The notes beneath the pieces are model-generated. The model was not told where the DNA came from and did not search any database. It worked only from the letters and a program-made list of their open reading frames with translations. Position numbers and translations under genes: made by a program. A stretch of 64,000 bases of DNA, from contig NC_034412.1 in NCBI RefSeq assembly GCF_002078875.1, positions 82,539,575 through 82,603,574 on the forward strand, written 5' to 3'. The DNA is from Numida meleagris. Its lineage: Eukaryota; Chordata; Aves; Galliformes; Numididae. Below, in pieces: positions 1 to 9,652 of the stretch; the first letter of the stretch is position 1; each line of letters begins with the position of its first letter.

Positions 1-852
1 TGCTCCCGTGTTCTACCCAAAGCATGAAGGACTGAGAGAACTGCAGACCGCTGCTTTTCAGTGGAGTTATGGACACAGATTTCTGCTCCACTGACTTTTG
101 CTTAGCACTTCCCTTGGGATACTTCTAAGCGTGAATCTTGTAAGGATGTGTGGTTCCCCGCCCTCTACTGGTTGAAGCATTTCAGCAACTAAAATATAGT
201 TAACCTGGAAGTTACAGTTCTCAAACATAAAACTTAACCTAGAATGGATTACATCTCAGACTTTTTTTTAACCACAATTCCCGAATTAACTGATTTAATT
301 CTAACTGTGCAACATTTCTGCAGAAACAACAAGCATTGTTTATAACTAAAAAAAATAGTATCAGCTTATTTTGTTTTTTTTGTTTGTTTTAAAATTTCTG
401 TTGAGACATTCTCCTATGGAAAAAGCTGATGCCTCATCCTTCTCAGCTTTGGCAAACACAGAGGTAGCTCAGCTAATTCCTTTTCATTTCTAATGGCTTT
501 TACAGGTATCCAAATTCATTCTTGTAATGAAGCATCAGGACTTCTGCAAAACGTGTTAAAAATAGGTCTCTTGACAGCCAAGTTCCTATTCTAAGTTCTA
601 AAAAACATGTCTTAAATTTTTCTTTAATTCTGCCTTGCATTATGTTATTAACACCAAAGTAGTGATTTTTGATAAGCAAGTGAAAACAGAAGAGAGGCTG
701 AGCTGGGGAATGAGACAAGCAGGTCTGCAAGAGCCCATGACGTTTCCGTAAGACAATGTCTTAAATGTTACCACTGCTGATACTAGAAAATGACTTCATC
801 TAAAAAGAATCTTGTAAAATTAAGGTTTTCAGACTCTCACCCAAGCACTTAC
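1..852 (-). other. Partial LAP3 intron 8
   Basis: Non-coding sequence to the left of the exon 8 donor. I looked for the exon encoding LAPLCEN and found nothing, so the intron continues off the window. A few A/T tracts are present and no repeat family was recognised. Confidence 0.8.
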
Positions 853-977
853 CAATTATGTTAAGAGGTATCTTTAAAGCTGCTGCTGTCACAATGGCTG
901 AACAGACAGTTGCTGCCCCTCCCATATCTGCTCTCATCGCATCCATACCTGATGATGGCTTCAGTGAAATGCCACCA
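853..977 (-). CDS. LAP3: LAP3 coding exon 8 (active-site lysine)
   Basis: Acceptor TTATTTCAG, donor GTAAGT. It encodes GGISLKPSSGMDAMRADMGG and the helix ending NIIG. It carries the second catalytic lysine and the Asp of MRAD. Human has SIKASANMDLM where this bird has SLKPSSGMDAM, a conservative loop change. It ends in phase 1 and the next exon is not in the window. Confidence 0.97.
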
Positions 978-3900
978 CTGAAATAAGCAGAATAAATGTC
1001 ATCCAGCATGGAGGTGTTAGATGTCACATACATTGATGCTCTATCAGTACGTTTTAGCATCAAAAATCAGTAAATACTAGACTCAGCCATTTCAGATCTT
1101 CTTACACCACTCAAGTAGATTGTTTTTCAGTGTGTTTATCTGGTTTTCTGATAAAATTCACCTAAATTACTTCCTCTACACCATAAGAACTCAGGTAATC
1201 TGCAGTGGACTAACGAAACAGTTCTCATGTACTCTACAGTCCTCGTAACAGCAGAGTACAAAGGAATAGTAGATTTCATAAAGTCAAGCACATGGAAGGA
1301 GAACAGACTGATAAATTCTTCAGTATGCATAACTGCTTTTTCTGTCCTACGTGAGAACCTGCTGCAAAGAACAAACTGTTTTTACTTTGCTTAAACATGA
1401 TCTAGATGCCCAGTGACAGACTGCAATTTTAAGTATGTAAATTCTTCATCCCACAGTTTGCTCAGACCAAACAAAAAGACAAAAGTTTTGTTTCTTTCCC
1501 CCAGATTTCATTTTCCCTTACCAGCCAAAAGCATATCAGTTCTACACCATTCAGTCACTGAAGCTTGTTTTATTCTGGGGAAATGCAACACAACATACTA
1601 CGTAGAGCTAGTTCACTGGAACAGCATTGAAAGATGTGCTGAGCAAAGAAAAAGCATCTTTGTGTTGAACATGAATAGCAGGAAGGCACGAGCAAGGCTT
1701 CACCTCTGTGTTTAAAAGGATTACAGTTTGAAGCGTGTATTTCTTGTCTGAGTTATGCAGACAGTCAATCTGAGCTCCATCCTTTAATAACTAAACCATA
1801 ACTTCCCCTTGCCACCAAGCCATGAAAATATTACCATACATACCTGTCAAATGTAACTCCTTTTCCTACAAATACCAATGGGGAGTCATTTGCATTAGCA
1901 CCTCCTAGATAGTGAATCTCCAGAAAGATGGGAGGTTCAGCTGAACCCTTGGCCACACTCAGGAATGCTCCCATCTGCTGCGTTGCTATCCAGGACTCCG
2001 GTCTGGAACAGAAATATATAGTTTGTTTTTGTTTTTGTTTTTTAATTGGACACTGACCAAGGTGTTTTTGCAAGACGATGATTCTTGAAGGCTTGTACAT
2101 AATTAATTCAATTTTAGTTATACTGGAAGCCATCATTTAAATCCCACTGTTGTTATTTCTTTTGTGAAACAGAAAAATACTGCCTCAAGGTTGCTGTTTG
2201 GTTTTTGTTTTTAAAGAAGACCAAATCCGTACTTTTTGCCTCAGAAACATTCAACTTCAACTTCCCTATCAGACCATATAGGCTTTGAAGGCACATGGAG
2301 TAACAGTGTTGCATCCCCTCACTATTTGCTTTCTCCTATCAGAACAGATACTATGTGTACAGTTGATTTCCCTCAGTCTTTCCCTTTTCACGGGAACACC
2401 CTCCAGCACTTACACAACCAGTCAACCCATTTCAGAGGAAGGGCAGTAACTAGAAATTCAGAGACAAGAAGCATCAGCTGTGCAAATCCAATTGCAAAGG
2501 CTTTTAGGGCTCTATCTCAACATTTTAAAAACTTAAAAAAAAAAAAAACAAAAACAAAAACAAAAACAAAAAAAACCACCCAGCAACAGCAATAAAGGAT
2601 GTTTAATTGCCACATCCAAATAAACAACAACAAAAAGCAAAGGTATACGTAGCAATTGGGAATAAAAGAAGAGGTATTAGAAAAAAAGGTACCTAGAATC
2701 TGTAGTTTATGCACTGATTCTTCACCAGGCTTCCTCCTTCACAGCCCTTGCGTCAATTAAGCAGTTAACTGACCATGTGACTAATTAGCAGAGTAAGCAG
2801 ATAGTGTGACACAGCAAAATGATTAACTGCTAACTAGAAGCTCACCTTCTAATTCTGAGAGCAGCCTGCAGTCTGGAAACCTTTATGCCTTTTCAACGGA
2901 GACTTTACTTGCTTTTGTTTTTTGAGATAGCAGAATGAACATGAGAGCGTGCTACTAATTTCAATGGCATGGAAGGCTTTTTACTCCATAGAAAAATTGA
3001 ATTTTACCTTATATGGACCTTCACATTGCTAGTGAAATTTCCAAGCTTCTGTTCAATGTATTCAGCAAATTTGATTGGAGTTATATAATTAGCTGGAGCC
3101 TCCATTAGGTACCGAGCAAGATTCTGACCCTCTGCGTAGATAACACCTTTCTGCCAGGCTTCACTTCCAGCACTAAAGAAACCAAACAATACGTAACAAT
3201 CATGATCGTCAACCTTTAAAAAAGTAAGATGTGAGCATTCATTTGTTCTCTCCTTTTTGAAAGAACAGCAGCATTAATTTAAGGCAATTAAGAATGTCCC
3301 ATTACCGTGACTATGAGGAATTCTGGGCGAGATCCACAATGTATCTAGTCTAGTATCTCACCTCTGGTTCAAGTGCTTGAGAGAAAGCTAGAATAATCCC
3401 AGAGCAGGCAGATGTGAAACTACCTAATACATTCGGTCTTGTCTTAATCTTTACTTTCTGAAATTGGCTTAAATCCTTACATTTAAGGTTTATATGCCTT
3501 CCAAAATTTGTAATCACATTAACTACAACACCCCTGAAAGTTTCATTTACCACATAAAGCCTTCAATTCTGTTTTTCACTTCGCTGAGGTACAATTATGT
3601 GACAAGACTAGAATTTGGGTTTCAGCTCACAGTGCACTCAAGACATTTTCCTAGCAAAAGAAAGAGCAAGCATTTGAAGAGCTGACTGCATAGGGAACGA
3701 GGATGTCTTATTACTCTGGAATACTACCAGTACATAACCTCTAATTTTATGGAGAGGGATCCAAAAGACTTGTTTATTTACCATAAAAGATGTCACAAAG
3801 CAGGGAATTAAGCTGGATTCTGCCTCTCAAGAGTAACACAGTGCAGATGGAAGCCCATAGGAATGCAGAAACATTGCCTGGACTTGCAGGGATGGAATCA

Positions 3901-6900
3901 AGCCATGCTTCGATTATAAGGTTTTTATTTTATTTCCTAGATCAACTTCGTTATAAGGAAAGGCTTGTTCTCATATAAAGTACACATGGGAAACGTCTTT
4001 GCTTTGTGTGACAGAATATCCTTTATGGACGATCCAAAGTCCACTCTTACACAGTAGAGGAGGATTAGTGAAACTTTGTTCTCAAATCAAAAGCTCCCTT
4101 ACTACTTTCTCCTCTCAAGTAACAGCAAGGTCTACTTAGAAGCCAATCTTTTCTTCTTGCATTTTATTCTGTGAATGCAAATATAACAAGTGAACTATAT
4201 AAAACATATTCATGGTCTGGTCTCAATTAGCATTTCCTGATTCTCAATGGATTTATTCATTTACAGAGTTTAAGATACCTCTGCTCCGCAATTTTGGCAT
4301 GCAATACCAGTGCAAGTCCTTTTACATCAGGACGTGTTTTAAGTAATTTTTGCTGTTATTTTTATCCTCAGCCTTCTTCTCTATGAAGCAGCATTTATTT
4401 ACCCATAGCCTCAGAACACCGCATACTAACAAAATGTATAGAGCAAACACCATGAATATACCCGGGGTGTAAAATAATTAAGGAAATTCAAAGGAATACG
4501 AGGACTTAAGAGAGAGATTGTTGCTAGCCCTGTTCTTTCAGTTTCATTTTTCTCATGAACAAGCATGCATAATTTAAGAAATAGACAAATGGGTAAATAC
4601 ACAGGCAACTTTTCCTTTTGCCATCACCTTCCATGAAGCTGAGGAGTAACTACAGGTTTCTTTTTTTGCTTCAGCTCATTGTATTCATGCAATCCAAGGA
4701 CAGCACCTTCTGCTGCTGCTTGAGCATCTCCACAAGGGTCCACTTCAACACAGGGGATTTCCAGGTCTTGGATCTGTCTACAACCAGCTGAAAAATACAG
4801 TACAGAATTAATAGGCCAAATATTGCACAGAAAAGCTAAACAGGTCTCTGATATGATCCATAGAACATTTCAAGGAAAAAAGCTTACTTTAGATATCTAA
4901 GTTCATAAATAAATCAACTAAAAAGATCACGTGGTAAAATAATTTAAAATGCTAATTATCATACACTGACAAATTGATGAAAAATATTACTTGATAAATT
5001 CCAACAATTAGGCCATTTCATAAGAATAAAGACTAAACTCCACAGTTGTTCTGATTCCTTTAAGCTCGGCCCATAGCAAAGAAAGCCTCTATCATTCTGG
5101 AGTGTTACGGATTATGAGTATCTATAGGTATCAGAAATTTGCTGTGATTTAGTTTTTTGCTAAGACTCTATAACTGTTCTTTTCTCACAACATAGTTTAT
5201 ACGTGCTTTTATGAACAGTAGAAAACAAACAAAACCATAACCAAAACATATTCCATAAATTCTTTTTTGTACCCAAAGACTGTAAGTGTTTGGCAGCTAG
5301 TGAGACAGCCTGGACAAAGAGCTGTCGTATACACGTGACTGACCTCTGGTCTCAGCTTATAATCTATGTGGTTATAATGGAACGTGCTGCACCATTAAAA
5401 GACTTCTCTAGACAAAAGGCTTAAGAAAATTAAAAACCAGTTAACCTGCAACAGCTGCACGGATATTTTCTTTGCCTTCATTCCAGTTTTCTTGGTCATT
5501 TACTCCAGCATTCTTCTTGCCCAAGCCAACTACAACCACGCTTGGAAAGTCCTACACAAAGCCAACACACGAACGGATTCAATTTCCTCATTGTTACGGC
5601 CACAGTGCAGAGTTGTTATAAAGACTATGCTCCCCAAATCAAGCCAAACAGCATTAAAATACATTCTCTACATTATGCAGATTTCTCTTTTTAAAAGTGT
5701 CAGTATGGTGCCACTGTCTTCCACTCTCAGTCATTCGCCACAGGGATCCAAACAATTGGGCAGGCTGTCCACTGAATTATGTGTGTTGTAGCAGATATGG
5801 CTTTATGCTCACCATACAGCAGAAGACACTTGGAAGGGAAACTCTGAAAGTCTTGAAAACAAATCCAGCTTTTGCTGCAGAACAGAGGCCAGACGTGAGC
5901 TGGCTAAGTGCAACCATTTTAGCTCCGTAGTATGTTCGATCTAAAAAAGTCTCTTCAAAGCCTAAGCCTACCAGTTCAGCTCAGGAGCTGACCTGGGACA
6001 ATTAGCCAAGTGCAAAACCAAAGCTACACAAAGGTACGTAGATCCAGAATTCAGCAGTCTCGTAGCACAGCAGACTAAAAACACTTGCCTTACAAGCCAA
6101 AAGTGGAAGGCAAAAAGGAAAAGATAACAAAGATGAAAGGAGACCTTTAAGAATTAATTCAAGTTCGTATAAAACCATACTCAAGGTTATGTATGTGAAC
6201 AGATTTTTCAGTAATTTAATCATAGGCTTTCCTTTATCTTTCCACTGCAAATAGCTGCTCTGTCAGATTCTACTGGCTTTCAAACTACTACACCCCAGTG
6301 TCTTAACACCCAAGATGGTGGAACTAGTGCAAGCTTCCTAGAAGATGATTCAAGTTATCCTTTTTTAGCTATTATTATCTTACACACGTAGAAAAATGCG
6401 TAAGGTCACATTCTACTGCATTCACCTGCAGAGATGTACTGCTCACTTCAGGGGCCATCCTGTACGTACTGCTGGGACAATGGGACCTTCTGGGAACTTA
6501 TCTTCCATGAATCCATGGCAGCCTTTCTGTGGGTACATCACCCGTCTGCTGTGCACACGGGAACTTAAACGTGGCAGGCAATAATTCCTACAAACTGATT
6601 TAAAATCATTTACATAGCGCTAACATGAGATGCAGTTACTTACACGGGGACATCTAGCGGCTGCCTAGCCTCACTCCAACAAGGCACAAACTGTATTTGC
6701 CAGACCCATGCAGAGGCATCAGATGTGCTAGGACTTCTCAAATGGCACCACAACTGCACCTTGATGCGGGTGGATCCCCACCTCACACCCTCGTGATGTA
6801 TCGCATCTGTGTGCACAAGCATTTATACACGCACACCAATGAACCAAGCTTGAAGTAACCCACAAGGGCAAGTCTCACACACTGAGAAATACACATACAA

Positions 6901-7808
6901 AAATCCACTGTCCATACCTGATGCAAACCATGGAATACACGTGCTTTCCCTTTCTTCAGAGGGGGCCCACATCTAGAACAAAAGAAGCTTCTTTCAGTGA
7001 ACAGCTCCTTATGGTAACAAAGTTATGCTGCCGTGTTCACCCCCCAGCCACACAGTGCTCCTCCGCACCGCGCTGGCTCATCCCGATAAAGAGCAGCCCC
7101 CATAGATACTTTGCATCTCTTTCCTCAATGCCCGGAGCATCGCTTAGGAGCCTCCCTCCAAGCCGCTCGGCCTGGGGGAAAGCAAATACCGGCCTGGAAA
7201 GGGGTACGGCTTTGAAGGCTAGCAACGATCAAGAAGATCGCCTCGTTCCTGCTGCCGTTTACAGGCACTTCCATCCGATTCAGCGGGGACGCAGCACTCA
7301 CGCGGCCAGCAGCTCGCTCAGCCTCCCGGACACCCGGCTGTCGAACGCGCCTCCCGCCGCGCTCAGCTGGGCAGCGCCCTCCTCCTGCTCGCTCGCGTAG
7401 GCTCCCAGCACCAGGCCCTGCGGAAGGGCACGCGTTAGTGCTAACGAATTAGGAAAGGCTGCAAGCACGGCGCTCGCAATGCAGCACAGAGCGACGCCGG
7501 TCAAGCAGGATAAACCGCCACAGATGAGATACAGCGTAACTAAAGGAACGACCGCTTTGCTTCCCCAGTAACGAAAGTCCTTCCGATTTATAATTTAGAA
7601 GTATACAGAGCTTTTTCTTCTTCGGCCCCCAAACGTGGATCTCAGCCAGGACCCCCGAGCAGCGCGACTCTCGCTAACCCCTCACCTTCCCGCCCGCCCC
7701 GCGGCTGTAGGCTCGCGGCAGAGGACTCTGCGGCGAGCAGGGTAGGGGCAGGGGCAGGACCCGAGCAAGGAGGCGCGCATCCGCCCGCCGCACCCAAGGC
7801 AGCAGCAT
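853..7808 (-). CDS. LAP3: LAP3, leucine aminopeptidase 3 (partial: coding exons 1-8; C-terminus off the left edge)
   Basis: LAP3 is a hexameric, two-metal M17 aminopeptidase that removes N-terminal residues, mainly leucine, from peptides in cytosol and, through a cleavable presequence, mitochondria. Eight exons join in a continuous frame (123, 116, 55, 106, 160, 165, 159 and 125 bp), giving 336 residues plus one base. They match the human protein from presequence to the NIIG segment. The metal/catalytic motif VGKGVTFD-S-GGISLK is split over exons 7 and 8; by family knowledge Lys289, Asp294, Lys301 and Asp312 here are the first metal ligands and catalytic lysine. The NTDAEGR signature and remaining ligands should lie left of position 1. 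All introns are GT-AG. Apart from A/T-rich simple repeats in intron 6, I see no recognisable element in the introns. The gene follows CLRN2 in tandem. The identification is near certain; only the exon 1 start rests on inference. Confidence 0.97.
1844..2002 (-). CDS. LAP3: LAP3 coding exon 7 (first metal ligands)
   Basis: Acceptor GTTCCAG, donor GTATGT. It encodes PESWIATQQMGAFLSVAKGS, the EPPIFLEIHY strand and VFVGKGVTFD. The Lys and Asp of VGKGVTFD are the first two metal ligands of the M17 active site. The codon for the following Ser is split across the intron. Confidence 0.98.
2021..2043. repeat. (GTTTTT)n simple repeat in LAP3 intron 6
   Basis: About three GTTTTT units, 19 bp upstream (in transcript terms, downstream of the exon 7 acceptor's far side in intron 6). 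It is complementary in kind to the ACAAAA array some 0.5 kb away in the same intron. Confidence 0.8.
2535..2575. repeat. A-rich / (ACAAAA)n simple repeat in LAP3 intron 6
   Basis: A run of A followed by four ACAAAA-type units and another A run. It is low-complexity sequence; the short open frames across it are artefacts of composition. Confidence 0.9.
3008..3172 (-). CDS. LAP3: LAP3 coding exon 6
   Basis: Acceptor TTTCTTTAG, donor GTAAAA. It encodes AGSEAWQKGVIYAEGQNLAR, LMEAPANYITPIKFAE and a more divergent helix (KLGNFTSNVKVHI) at the start of the catalytic domain. The exon keeps phase 2 at both ends. Confidence 0.97.
4628..4787 (-). CDS. LAP3: LAP3 coding exon 5
   Basis: Acceptor TTTTTCAG, donor GTGATG. 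It encodes GCRQIQDLE, then VEVDPCGDAQAAAEGAVLG and HEYNELKQKKKP, the linker region between the M17 N-terminal and catalytic domains. It ends in phase 2. Confidence 0.97.
5446..5551 (-). CDS. LAP3: LAP3 coding exon 4
   Basis: Acceptor TGTGTAG, donor GTTAAC. It encodes DFPSVVVVGLGKKNAG followed by the ENWNEGKENIR helix of the N-terminal domain and ends in phase 1, inside the AAVAAG stretch. Confidence 0.96.
6918..6972 (-). CDS. LAP3: LAP3 coding exon 3
   Basis: A 55-bp exon between acceptor TTCTAG and donor GTATGG. It encodes CGPPLKKGKARVFHGLHQ, corresponding to human SGPPLKAGKTRTFYGLHQ, and restores phase 0. It is too short to stand out as an open frame and was placed by homology and splice sites. 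Confidence 0.95.
7302..7417 (-). CDS. LAP3: LAP3 coding exon 2
   Basis: Acceptor CGCAG and donor GTGAGT flank 116 bp beginning GLVLGAYASEQEE, the first strand of the M17 N-terminal domain. It leaves phase 2. The exon is GC-rich and lies within the promoter-side CpG-rich segment. Confidence 0.95.
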
Positions 7809-7892
7809 GGCACGCAGCCCCGCGCCGCCGGGCCGACACCTGACCCCGGCGCGCCGTGCGCCTCATCAGCCCGCGCCGAGCGGGGCCGGGCC
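7540..7892 (-). promoter_or_regulatory. LAP3: LAP3 5' CpG-rich segment, truncated by the assembly gap
   Basis: From about 7,620 the sequence turns strongly GC- and CpG-rich, covers the start codon and runs into the N block. This is the usual setting of a CpG-island promoter. The core promoter and transcription start are probably inside the gap, so no motifs can be assigned. No TATA box is visible in the readable part. Confidence 0.7.
7686..7808 (-). CDS. LAP3: LAP3 coding exon 1 (mitochondrial presequence)
   Basis: The ATG at 7808 opens 41 codons that end in AAG directly at a GTGAGG donor. The peptide starts MLLPWVRRADARLLAR and is rich in Arg, Leu and Ala with no acidic residue after Asp10, as expected of a mitochondrial targeting sequence. 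It ends GGK, joining GLVLG just as human has TKGLVLG. The two other frames across this exon look longer but do not splice in frame into exon 2. A short CCTGCC-type repeat encodes PLPLP. Confidence 0.85.
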
Positions 7893-8804
7893 NNNNNNNN
7901 NNNNNNNNNNNNNNNNNNNNNNNNNNNNNNNNNNNNNNNNNNNNNNNNNNNNNNNNNNNNNNNNNNNNNNNNNNNNNNNNNNNNNNNNNNNNNNNNNNNN
8001 NNNNNNNNNNNNNNNNNNNNNNNNNNNNNNNNNNNNNNNNNNNNNNNNNNNNNNNNNNNNNNNNNNNNNNNNNNNNNNNNNNNNNNNNNNNNNNNNNNNN
8101 NNNNNNNNNNNNNNNNNNNNNNNNNNNNNNNNNNNNNNNNNNNNNNNNNNNNNNNNNNNNNNNNNNNNNNNNNNNNNNNNNNNNNNNNNNNNNNNNNNNN
8201 NNNNNNNNNNNNNNNNNNNNNNNNNNNNNNNNNNNNNNNNNNNNNNNNNNNNNNNNNNNNNNNNNNNNNNNNNNNNNNNNNNNNNNNNNNNNNNNNNNNN
8301 NNNNNNNNNNNNNNNNNNNNNNNNNNNNNNNNNNNNNNNNNNNNNNNNNNNNNNNNNNNNNNNNNNNNNNNNNNNNNNNNNNNNNNNNNNNNNNNNNNNN
8401 NNNNNNNNNNNNNNNNNNNNNNNNNNNNNNNNNNNNNNNNNNNNNNNNNNNNNNNNNNNNNNNNNNNNNNNNNNNNNNNNNNNNNNNNNNNNNNNNNNNN
8501 NNNNNNNNNNNNNNNNNNNNNNNNNNNNNNNNNNNNNNNNNNNNNNNNNNNNNNNNNNNNNNNNNNNNNNNNNNNNNNNNNNNNNNNNNNNNNNNNNNNN
8601 NNNNNNNNNNNNNNNNNNNNNNNNNNNNNNNNNNNNNNNNNNNNNNNNNNNNNNNNNNNNNNNNNNNNNNNNNNNNNNNNNNNNNNNNNNNNNNNNNNNN
8701 NNNNNNNNNNNNNNNNNNNNNNNNNNNNNNNNNNNNNNNNNNNNNNNNNNNNNNNNNNNNNNNNNNNNNNNNNNNNNNNNNNNNNNNNNNNNNNNNNNNN
8801 NNNN
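7893..8804. other. Assembly gap (912 Ns)
   Basis: An unbroken run of N immediately upstream of the LAP3 start codon, in GC-rich surroundings where short-read assemblies commonly fail. Gap size may be estimated. The long X-filled open frames that cross it have no meaning. Confidence 1.
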
Positions 8805-9218
8805 CCCAAAAAAAAGAAAAATGTCCACAGTTGTGTCAGAAAAATTCACACCAGAATACTGGGTCATCAGTATAACCCCAGAAGTAGATGTATGTTTTTG
8901 TAGCAAAATCACCACATGGAAAAGAAGTGTTGGAGTTTGCTGACATACAGTATCATTGGTATGAGAGCTGGAATGATCATGTCTTACTAAGGACAGCGTC
9001 ACTCAGAGAAAATGACTGAAGGAAACTGCATCTGTTTTTAATATTAAATCCTAACATTAATAAAGAACCAAAGTGGTACTTAGCTCTTATCTTTATTTTG
9101 GAGAGGTTCTTATATACAAGTAATAGTTTCTTCGTTCTTTGAGGAATGGTCCCTTAGCTTCTCTACCTCCTTCATGGAGCATCTCCATACTCTGCAGGGA
9201 TATGAGTGAGTGTTTTAA

Positions 9219-9405
9219 GGGCTTTTGAAGTAGTCTTTAACTCTATGGAAGAATAATATTTGACGCATAATCTCTTTAAAGTTCTGGGCAAATACTTCAT
9301 CAATTGCAGATACCTCATAAATTAACCCACTTGGGGTTTCAAATCTTCCAGAGTAATAAGTTCCCCCAAAGCAGCCTTCATTTCCACACGTTGAGTCTGC
9401 ATGTG
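9219..9405 (-). other. Unassigned open stretch, possible terminal exon
   Basis: A minus-strand frame stays open for about 58 codons and ends with TAA at 9,219-9,221. The translation contains GCFGGTYYSGRFETPSG and IDEVFAQNFKEIMRQ, which has ordinary protein-like composition. An upstream in-frame stop lies at about 9,406, with a weak TGCAG acceptor just inside. It starts with no ATG and resembles no family I recognise. An open run of this length is expected by chance several times in 64 kb. Confidence 0.15.
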
Positions 9406-9562
9406 ATTAGGCACATCTCTATGTGAAGCATAGCTAAACCGTGTTTCTGAGAGTGTTTTAGGATGTAAAAGGGAAAGCTGAAAATGCTGAAGTGATAGTG
9501 TTGGCCATTGCTAACCTTAAGGAGTACTTTGTAATTATACAGCTTGCGGGATTAAATGGGAT

Positions 9563-9652
9563 GGGTGGTGCTTGCGAGCACCAAGGGAGGAATCGGGGAG
9601 TCATGGCGGGTGGTGCCTGCAAGCACCTGGGAGGAGCAGGGGGGGTCACGGG
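9563..9652. repeat. 45-bp minisatellite, two copies, each with an internal palindrome
   Basis: Copy 1 (9,563-9,607) and copy 2 (9,608-9,652) share the start GGGTGGTGC and a GGGAGGA core. Each contains a short inverted repeat: GGTGCTTGCGAGCACC at 9,567-9,582, and GGTGCCTGCAAGCACC at 9,612-9,627. The unit is G-rich on the plus strand. Confidence 0.85.

Noticed and set aside
6921..7504. Plus-strand 159-codon frame and minus-strand frames with upstream Met around LAP3 exon 2
   Set aside because: They run through introns; splice sites and homology define the real exons.
8805..8825. A PKKRK nuclear-localisation-like peptide at the right edge of the gap
   Set aside because: It comes from translating an A-rich string next to the gap in a frame that has no exon support.
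7682..9002. Four open frames of 340-378 codons crossing the N block
   Set aside because: They consist almost entirely of unknown residues from the assembly gap.
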